From NCBI GenBank assembly GCA_016764015.1, contig JAESSR010000092.1, positions 1-5,723 on the forward strand: 5,723 nt of DNA. Direction: 5' to 3'. The DNA is from Phycisphaerales bacterium. Its GTDB lineage: Bacteria; Planctomycetota; Phycisphaerae; Phycisphaerales; UBA1924. Below, one piece after another: positions 1 through 4,308 of the stretch; the first letter of the stretch is position 1; each line of letters starts with the position of its first letter. The translations under genes were made by a program, and so were the position numbers. The notes beneath the pieces were generated by a model. It saw nothing but the letters and a program-made list of their open reading frames with translations, had not been told where the DNA came from and made no database searches.

Positions 1-195
1 ACTATCCTTGCGCTCTTGCCTGTGCTTACGAGCACAGGGCGAGGGTCAGATATCATGATCCCGATGGCGATTCCAACCTTTGGTGGAATGGCCGTCGCAT
101 CACTCACTTGGTTTGTCGTTCCCATCCTGTACAGCTGGCTGCAGGAATGGAAACTCCGTATTTCACAGTTGTCCAGCAAAAGAACCCATGACTAA
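1..195 (+). CDS. RND heavy-metal efflux pump, C-terminal end (CusA/CzcA type), 5'-truncated
   Basis: Reading frame 1 is open from the first base to the TAA at 193-195 and gives 64 residues. They contain LPVLTSTGRGSDIMIPMAIP, then FGGM and a hydrophobic run ending in FVVPILYSWLQEW. This is the usual end of the last transmembrane region of heavy-metal RND transporters. In CusA the equivalent stretch reads very similarly (LALLPVLTSTGRGSD..., FGGM..., FVVPVLY). The family is an inner-membrane proton-driven pump that exports Cu(I)/Ag(I), or Zn/Co/Cd in the CzcA branch, through a periplasmic adaptor and an outer-membrane channel. Substrate cannot be settled because the Met triad and the transmembrane-4 motifs lie outside the window. 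The copper-type genes downstream favour the Cus branch. The next gene starts 12 bases after the stop and its ribosome binding site overlaps the stop codon, so co-transcription is very likely. Confidence 0.9.
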   Translation, partial: TILALLPVLTSTGRGSDIMIPMAIPTFGGMAVASLTWFVVPILYSWLQEWKLRISQLSSKRTHD

Positions 196-207
196 AGGAG
201 TCACTTT

Positions 208-1176
208 ATGAACCGTATCTCATTTACTGCTGTGTGTGCATGCTGCGCAATTCTTTCAACCCCGGCGATTGCCGGCCCAGACCACGGGCATGGTGCTGAT
301 AAATCGCATACCCAGGCGGATGATGCCAAACCAATCAATGCGTTGTGCCCAATCGGGGAAGAGCCCGTTGAAGATGATGGCGGCCGATCTGTTTACAAAG
401 GAAACACCATCGGCTTCTGCTGTCCTGGATGTATTGGTAGATTCGACAAATGGGACGAAGCAAAGAAAGACGAGTTCGTTGCAATGTCTTTGATGGGTAC
501 TCAGCCGGCAACGAATGATGGCCATGCAAAGATGAGTGGGCACAGAGCCGGCGATGCAACTGTTCCATACATCCTCAATACCTGTCCAATTTCGGGCGGG
601 AAACTTGGGAGTATGGGTGATCCAATCGTGAAGGTTTACGACGGGCGCGAGGTTAAGTTCTGCTGCAAGATGTGTGTACCCAAGTTCGAGAAAGATATCA
701 AGGCATCATTGGCAGCTCTCGATCAACAGATCATTGATTCACAGCTCCCGTTCTACCCGACAACAACCTGTATTGTTTCGGGCGAGCCCCTTGGCGGCGA
801 GGAGATGGGTGATCCAATCAACTATGTCTACAACAACCGGCTAGTCCGTTTTTGCTGCAAGATGTGCAGGAGCGATTTCAAGAAGGACCCCGCACCGTTC
901 ATGGCCAAGCTTGACGCAGCGGTGATCGCTCAACAGGGCGAGCACTATCCACTGACGACTTGCCCGATTTCAGGTGAAGAACTCGGGGGCATGGGCGAGG
1001 CGATCAATATCGTTTACGCAGGACGGCTCGTGAAGCTCTGCTGCAACATGTGTGTTCCTAAGTTTGAAGCCAACCCAATGCCAACAATTGAGAAAATTGA
1101 TGCGGCATGGATGGCGATGCACGATGGTAAGGGGATGGAAGATCATGACGCGAGCAAGAGCCACAATGATGGTTGA
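208..1176 (+). CDS. Exported four-repeat Cys-rich (TRASH/YHS-like) metal-binding protein
   Basis: Encodes 322 residues. The ATG is preceded by AAAGGAG (194-200) at a 7-base spacing, which fixes the start. Residues 1-22 form a Sec signal peptide with a probable cut after Ala-Ile-Ala (22). A short His-rich stretch (25-34) follows. The mature protein holds four copies of one unit: a Cys in a C-P-I-(S-G) turn, 23-27 residues, then Cys-Cys-x2-Cys in F/L-C-C-x-M-C. The cysteines are 47/71/72/75, 126/152/153/156, 188/216/217/220 and 252/278/279/282. Units 2 to 4 are close copies sharing C-x-x-SG, MG-(D/E), VY, R-x-V and CCxMC; unit 1 is the most diverged. The spacing resembles TRASH and YHS domains, which bind transition metals through cysteines. 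I infer a periplasmic Cu/Ag-binding or delivery protein between the RND pump and the rest of the locus; soluble homologues have no established function that I can name. The reading frame continues past the TGA into a His-rich tail (see 1177-1227). Confidence 0.85.
   Translation: MNRISFTAVCACCAILSTPAIAGPDHGHGADKSHTQADDAKPINALCPIGEEPVEDDGGRSVYKGNTIGFCCPGCIGRFDKWDEAKKDEFVAMSLMGTQPATNDGHAKMSGHRAGDATVPYILNTCPISGGKLGSMGDPIVKVYDGREVKFCCKMCVPKFEKDIKASLAALDQQIIDSQLPFYPTTTCIVSGEPLGGEEMGDPINYVYNNRLVRFCCKMCRSDFKKDPAPFMAKLDAAVIAQQGEHYPLTTCPISGEELGGMGEAINIVYAGRLVKLCCNMCVPKFEANPMPTIEKIDAAWMAMHDGKGMEDHDASKSHNDG
337..477 (+). repeat. Cys repeat unit 1 (diverged)
   Basis: Codes for residues 44-90 of the four-repeat protein. 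Cysteines 47, 71, 72 and 75 keep the Cys-x23-CC-x2-Cys layout. The turn reads CPIGEEP instead of CPISGE, and the closing motif is CCPGC instead of CCKMC. It lies 79 residues ahead of unit 2, further than the 62-64 residue period of the other units, and a His-containing linker (around 105-112) fills the difference. Confidence 0.75.
571..723 (+). repeat. Cys repeat unit 2
   Basis: Codes for residues 122-172. Contains CPISGGKLGSMGDP, then VYDGREVKFCCKMCVPKFE, with cysteines 126, 152, 153 and 156. It is closest to unit 4, sharing CPISG, LG-x-MG and the CVPKFE exit. This indicates internal duplication. Confidence 0.75.
757..915 (+). repeat. Cys repeat unit 3
   Basis: Codes for residues 184-236, with cysteines 188, 216, 217 and 220. 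It reads CIVSGEPLGG, then MGDPI, then RLVRFCCKMC. It has Ile instead of Pro after the first Cys, and two more residues before the CC pair than units 2 and 4. Confidence 0.75.
949..1107 (+). repeat. Cys repeat unit 4
   Basis: Codes for residues 248-300, with cysteines 252, 278, 279 and 282. It reads CPISGEELGGMGE, then RLVKLCCNMCVPKFE. The lead-in TTCPISG matches the end of the unit 3 lead-in (TTTCIVSG), so the duplicated module includes the aromatic-Pro linker ahead of each first cysteine (FYPTTT and HYPLTT). Confidence 0.75.
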
Positions 1177-1227
1177 AAAGGTGAAGGCGGACATGACCAC
1201 GACGAGGGCGGCCATCACGGCGGTTGA
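1177..1227 (+). other. In-frame His/Gly-rich C-terminal extension beyond the TGA stop
   Basis: Directly after the TGA at 1174-1176, the same frame stays open for 16 codons to a second TGA (1225-1227). It would encode KGEGGHDHDEGGHHGG. This matches the His/Asp/Gly composition of the preceding tail (HDGKGMEDHDASKSHNDG) and of metal-binding tails in general, so it looks like the former end of the same protein. A single T-to-G change would turn the TGA into a Gly codon and restore it. Possible readings are a recent nonsense mutation that trimmed a metal-binding tail, a sequencing error, or TGA readthrough. TGA followed by A is not the classic leaky context, so readthrough is the least favoured. 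Confidence 0.6.
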
Positions 1228-1264
1228 GTCTGTGATTCTGATTTCTAACTTTTAGGAGGCATCT

Positions 1265-2203
1265 ATGCAGTTCTTTCCGACAATTAAACAGGCCTGTGTG
1301 ATCGGTGCGATTGTGCTCAACGCTCAGGCGTTTGCCCAGTCAGACCATGATGATGGGCACACGCACGAGACGACTGCACCCGCACAAGAGCAGTCCCGTG
1401 CATCTGACGGGATCATCAATGTGATGTGCCCGGTGACGACTGATGAAGAAGTTGACCCAATGTTCACGACTGAATATGAGGGGCAGACGATCGGATTGTG
1501 CTGTAGAAAATGCCGAACACGGTTTGAAGAAGATCCAGAAGCGTACCTTGCTGAGTTGCCCATGCTCCAGTCGGTGTCGATGACGACATCGGTTGATGAA
1601 TCATCACATGATGATGCTCAGGAGCACGGGCACGATGAGGAACAGGTCGAGCATGACCACGACGAAACCGCTATGGACAACCATGACGAGGATTCGGCGG
1701 GGGATCATGACGAAGGCGAAGACCACGATCATGCGACCGATCATGGCCAGAGCACATCCTCAGGGCTTTCCAAACTGATCGCTTGGATTGGAAAGTTTCA
1801 TCCGCCGGCCACGCACCTCCCGATCGGCATGCTGATCGGGGCTGCGTTGGCCGAGGGGTTGTTCATGATGACCAAGCGAGACCTGTTTAAAAATGCCGGC
1901 ACATTCTGTCTGGTTATCGCAGGATTCGGCGCGATGGGAGCCGTGACGCTCGGATGGTTTAACGTCGGGTTCGCGTTTGTCGACGATGAATGGATACAAA
2001 CCGTTCACCGCTGGCTTGGAACCTCCACGGCACTGCTTACGCTGCTCAGTATTGCAATGTTGATTCGTGCGAGTAAACCTGATGTCAAACCTTCGGCAAG
2101 ATTATGGTATCGGGTATCACTGTTTGCAGCCGCTGGCATGGTCGGGGCGACCGGGTTCTTCGGAGGGGCATTAGTGTATGGAATCAATCATTATGCGTGG
2201 TAG
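1265..2203 (+). CDS. Exported Cys-motif / His-rich linker / DUF2231-like membrane protein
   Basis: Encodes 312 residues. The ATG follows TAGGAGG (1253-1259) at a 5-base spacing. Residues 1-24 look like a signal peptide (cut near AFA/QS) followed by DHDDGHTH. Residues 52-100 hold one Cys unit like those of the upstream gene: CPVTTDEEVDP with Cys55, then LCCRKC with Cys79, 80 and 83, then RFEEDPEAYL. Residues 111-161 are a linker dominated by His, Asp and Glu, with ten histidines between 115 and 160. From 170 onwards there is a four-helix membrane domain (about 182-202, 212-238, 250-268 and 282-308). It carries FHPPATHLPIG (His179, His184), HRWLG (His248) and GFFGGALVYG. FHPxxxHxPI, HRWLG and a GG motif near the end are features of DUF2231-type domains, often found with planctomycete cytochromes. 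The exported metal-binding part would be tethered to the inner membrane. A role in metal storage, transfer or redox is inferred. In relatives the GFFGG region usually has His at the position of Phe298 or Phe299, from memory. Confidence 0.8.
   Translation: MQFFPTIKQACVIGAIVLNAQAFAQSDHDDGHTHETTAPAQEQSRASDGIINVMCPVTTDEEVDPMFTTEYEGQTIGLCCRKCRTRFEEDPEAYLAELPMLQSVSMTTSVDESSHDDAQEHGHDEEQVEHDHDETAMDNHDEDSAGDHDEGEDHDHATDHGQSTSSGLSKLIAWIGKFHPPATHLPIGMLIGAALAEGLFMMTKRDLFKNAGTFCLVIAGFGAMGAVTLGWFNVGFAFVDDEWIQTVHRWLGTSTALLTLLSIAMLIRASKPDVKPSARLWYRVSLFAAAGMVGATGFFGGALVYGINHYAW
1607..1744 (+). repeat. His/Asp/Glu-rich low-complexity linker
   Basis: Codes for residues 115-160 of the DUF2231-like protein. Ten histidines are interspersed with Asp and Glu (HDDAQEHGHDEE, EHDHDE, GEDHDHATDH). 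The DNA shows recurring catgacgaxg/gatcatgac words. It probably binds metal ions and acts as a flexible tether between the Cys unit and the membrane domain. Confidence 0.65.
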
Positions 2204-2204
2204 G

Positions 2205-2216
2205 GAGATTAATCTC
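2205..2216. promoter_or_regulatory. 12-base perfect palindrome between genes (possible operator)
   Basis: GAGATTAATCTC is a perfect inverted repeat lying 1 base after the TAG of the DUF2231-like gene, in the 39-base gap before the phosphatase gene. It has no spacer and no following T run, so it is not a terminator. It could be a repressor or activator half-site pair. A 12-base palindrome is expected about once per window of this size by chance, so only its intergenic position argues for function. Confidence 0.2.
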
Positions 2217-2242
2217 AGAATTTTATTTTCAAGAAAGTGAAG

Positions 2243-3733
2243 ATGCGAATGGTTCAGAGGGTTGCACGAAAAGTTTGGCTGTGTTTTCAACGGGCACATT
2301 TGCGCACGCAGTTGCTCGTCACGGTCAACCTTTTCGTGGCGATTCTGTTGGCTGGGTATCTTTATATTGATTTTCAACGGAGTGTTCAATCGCAACTCTA
2401 TGAAAAAACAGTTTCGTTGAGTGACGAAGCAAGAACGATTCATGCCGCGATACAAGAGTTGAGTGAAGTTGGGAACGATGCTGTCCAACGCCACATCAAT
2501 AGGATATGTGCGACAATGAATGCCGGTGATTCACCCGGTCACACCATTGAAGTGGTTGTAGATGGTAGGAAGTTTGTATCCCAAGCGACAGAGCATCTTC
2601 ATGATCATTCATCACCTTGGTCTGAGCTTGTAAGCGGGGCTTCAAATACTGATGGTGGGGTCCTTGTTCGAGTAGGTGAACGACGAAAGCCACTGGTGGC
2701 CAGAGTTCGCCGCGAATCGCTTGCAGGGCTTGGGGTATTGGCGGGTGCGACCATTTTCGGTGCTCTGATACTGAACCTACTCCTTATCCGGCTGGTGACT
2801 CGACCGCTTGAACGAACAGTTCATGCGGTGCGTGAAGTGGGGCGGGGTAAACTCGGTACGACCGTCGGTGTACATACGAACTTTGAACTTACCCAGTTGG
2901 CTGACGAAATATCATTGATGAGCCAGGAACTTGCCCGGCGCAACAGCGATCGGGATGCCCAGATTGATCGCGCCCGGCGTTTGCAATCTTATCTTCTTCC
3001 AACACAGATTCAGAGAGACAGAATTGAGATCGCTATTGAGTTTCATCCAGCAGATGAGATCGCCGGTGACTTTGTGGATGTATTGGAATGCCCCAACGGC
3101 GATACGCTGCTCTGTGTTGCTGATGTTGTTGGGCACGGCATTCATGCAGCGATGGGCTCGGCGGTACTCAAAGCATTACTGCTTACAGTTGATTTGGATG
3201 ATCCTTCGCCTTCAGCCATGCTTGGGTGGATCAATCAACGGTTTTGCAAGACCAGCCTGCCGGAAGACTTTGCGTCCATGGTTCTGATGCGTGTTTCGAA
3301 GGATGGAACCCAGATGGTGTATGCTAGCGCAGGGCATGAACTCGGATACCTTCGCCATTCAGACGGATCGTTCCACGATCTAAACTCATCGGGCACTATT
3401 CTCGGGGTAGACAGCCAGGCCGAGTTCGATAATGTTGAGTTCAAACTTCATCCCAACGACCTCGTTGTCCTTCTCTCAGATGGTATTGGCGAGACATTCA
3501 ATGCTAACCGAGTCATCCTTGGCAGAAGTGCAATTACATCTGTTGTTGAGAACCCGACGAAGACCGATCCGGGCGCAGTGGCCAAGGAAATTGTTAATAA
3601 AGCCATGGATCACCGTGGAGACTCACCCGCACTCGATGACATGACGGTGCTTGTGCTCACGGTGACGCATCAAGAATCTAGAACAAAGATCAGTGCTTGT
3701 ATTGATACGGTGCATCAATCGCCATCGGGTTGA
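2243..3733 (+). CDS. Membrane HAMP-PP2C/SpoIIE serine phosphatase (RsbU-like)
   Basis: Encodes 496 residues. I take ATG 2243 because AGAAAG (2232-2237) sits 5 bases upstream. GTG 2237 and ATG 2249 are also in frame and change only the tip. Transmembrane helix 1 is about 22-42. An extracytoplasmic sensor region covers 43-158. Helix 2 is about 161-184, followed by HAMP (about 184-235, with TRPLE and a coiled end) and a linker with the RRLQSYLLPTQ motif typical of RsbU-type enzymes. The PP2C-like domain (about 255-476) has AGDF (Asp276), VADVVGHG (Asp294), YASAGHE, LLSDGIGE (Asp413) and LDDMT (Asp465/466). The metal-ligand aspartates are therefore all present and it should be active. Such enzymes remove phosphate from anti-anti-sigma (STAS) or similar partners. 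No partner is in the window. The sensor region has an HLHDH cluster (118-122) that could bind metal. Its place amid metal genes suggests a regulatory role in metal or envelope stress. Confidence 0.85.
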   Translation: MRMVQRVARKVWLCFQRAHLRTQLLVTVNLFVAILLAGYLYIDFQRSVQSQLYEKTVSLSDEARTIHAAIQELSEVGNDAVQRHINRICATMNAGDSPGHTIEVVVDGRKFVSQATEHLHDHSSPWSELVSGASNTDGGVLVRVGERRKPLVARVRRESLAGLGVLAGATIFGALILNLLLIRLVTRPLERTVHAVREVGRGKLGTTVGVHTNFELTQLADEISLMSQELARRNSDRDAQIDRARRLQSYLLPTQIQRDRIEIAIEFHPADEIAGDFVDVLECPNGDTLLCVADVVGHGIHAAMGSAVLKALLLTVDLDDPSPSAMLGWINQRFCKTSLPEDFASMVLMRVSKDGTQMVYASAGHELGYLRHSDGSFHDLNSSGTILGVDSQAEFDNVEFKLHPNDLVVLLSDGIGETFNANRVILGRSAITSVVENPTKTDPGAVAKEIVNKAMDHRGDSPALDDMTVLVLTVTHQESRTKISACIDTVHQSPSG

Positions 3734-3788
3734 TCTATAGGGATGGTGGACGAGGATACGGAAGTTTTCTTCTTTGGAGGATTGAACG

Positions 3789-4010
3789 ATGAAACATGGA
3801 CTTCTGATGATCGGCGCGTGCGTTGGCCCGTTGGTGTTGTTGTTTTTATTGCCTCTCTTTGGAATCAGCGGGAATATCACGCTCTTGGTTTTTATTGTTC
3901 TGATGTTCGGCGGGCACTTGTTGATGATGAAGGGGCACACCCATCACCATCACGAGTCCCACGGCGAACTCAACGAAAAGGGGGTCCAAGATGACCAGCA
4001 CAACACTTAG
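3789..4010 (+). CDS. Small DUF2933-like membrane protein with His-rich tail
   Basis: Encodes 73 residues. GGAGG (3776-3780) lies 8 bases before the ATG. Two hydrophobic helices (about 5-25 and 29-47) are joined by a Gly/Ser/Asn turn, followed by GHLLMMKGHTHHHHESHG, a cluster of seven histidines and two methionines (43-58), and a polar tail. The shape, with two short helices and a C-terminal H-rich segment, fits DUF2933 proteins, which commonly accompany copper ATPases and copper resistance genes. The assignment is by layout, not by a diagnostic motif. The Met/His segment probably binds copper or silver at the membrane surface. A longer reading in another frame (3743-3994) overlaps it, but that lacks a ribosome site and membrane logic. 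The end overlaps the next gene by 20 bases, indicating translational coupling. Confidence 0.8.
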   Translation: MKHGLLMIGACVGPLVLLFLLPLFGISGNITLLVFIVLMFGGHLLMMKGHTHHHHESHGELNEKGVQDDQHNT

Positions 4011-4275
4011 TATTCCTCGGTCCGGGCTCGCCCTGGGCGGAACACTCGCGTCGCTCTATGCGGGGTGTGTCTTTGTGATGTACACGGTGCCTCGGGAGAC
4101 TGTCATCGAGTTTACCAACAGCATACTTCACGGGTTGAACATCGAGACCATCATCCGATGGGACATGCCGATGTGGGAGGCGGGCATCGGCATCATTGAA
4201 ATATTTATTCTTGGGTGGCTTTTCGGCGCCCTCTTTGCCTTCTTGTACAATATCGGGGCCAAGCCCTCGGCATGA
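3991..4275 (+). CDS. DUF5676-like two-helix membrane protein
   Basis: Encodes 94 residues. The ATG lies 20 bases inside the 3' end of the preceding gene. No strong Shine-Dalgarno is seen apart from AAAAGGGGG (3976-3984) at a 6-base spacing. Helix 1 is about 11-33 (LALGGTLASLYAGCVFVMYT). A loop with HGLN and IRWDMPMWEAG follows. Helix 2 is about 65-88 and ends in FGALFAFLYN. The start pattern (LALG...LYAGC...), the FHG-like central turn and the GWLFGALFAFLYN ending match my recollection of DUF5676 proteins, which occur beside copper-translocating ATPases. Function is unknown. The stop TGA is followed at once by an in-frame ATG (4276), so the ATPase gene may be coupled to it. Confidence 0.8.
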   Translation: MTSTTLSIPRSGLALGGTLASLYAGCVFVMYTVPRETVIEFTNSILHGLNIETIIRWDMPMWEAGIGIIEIFILGWLFGALFAFLYNIGAKPSA

Positions 4276-4296
4276 ATGAATCAGGCCACTACTCAA

Positions 4297-4302
4297 AGGG
4301 AG
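4297..4302 (+). promoter_or_regulatory. Ribosome binding site deciding the ATPase start
   Basis: AGGGAG, within AAAGGGAG, ends 6 bases before GTG 4309 and favours that start. The in-frame ATG at 4276, directly after the upstream TGA, has no comparable site and would add 11 residues ([11 protein letters not shown]). Confidence 0.55.
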
Positions 4303-4308
4303 CACAGC

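Noticed and set aside
1052..1255. 67-codon plus-strand frame crossing the end of the tetra-Cys gene
   Set aside because: It is Met/Arg/Thr-rich, an out-of-frame shadow of the His-rich coding region, with no start signal.
1228..1264. Possible terminator or promoter between the two exported-protein genes
   Set aside because: No stem followed by a T run and no clear -35/-10 pair; only the ribosome binding site is evident.
2931..3287. 118-codon plus-strand frame inside the phosphatase gene
   Set aside because: It overlaps the PP2C core, whose catalytic aspartates are in the other frame; it has no start signal or domain.
3734..3788. Possible promoter before the DUF2933-like gene
   Set aside because: TTGATC and TATAGG are too close together to act as -35 and -10 elements, and no stem-loop is visible; only the GGAGG site is supported.
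3743..3994. 83-codon plus-strand frame overlapping the DUF2933-like gene
   Set aside because: No ribosome site precedes it, and its product is an irregular mix ending in Arg-rich sequence. The 3789 frame has GGAGG at good spacing, two helices and a His cluster.
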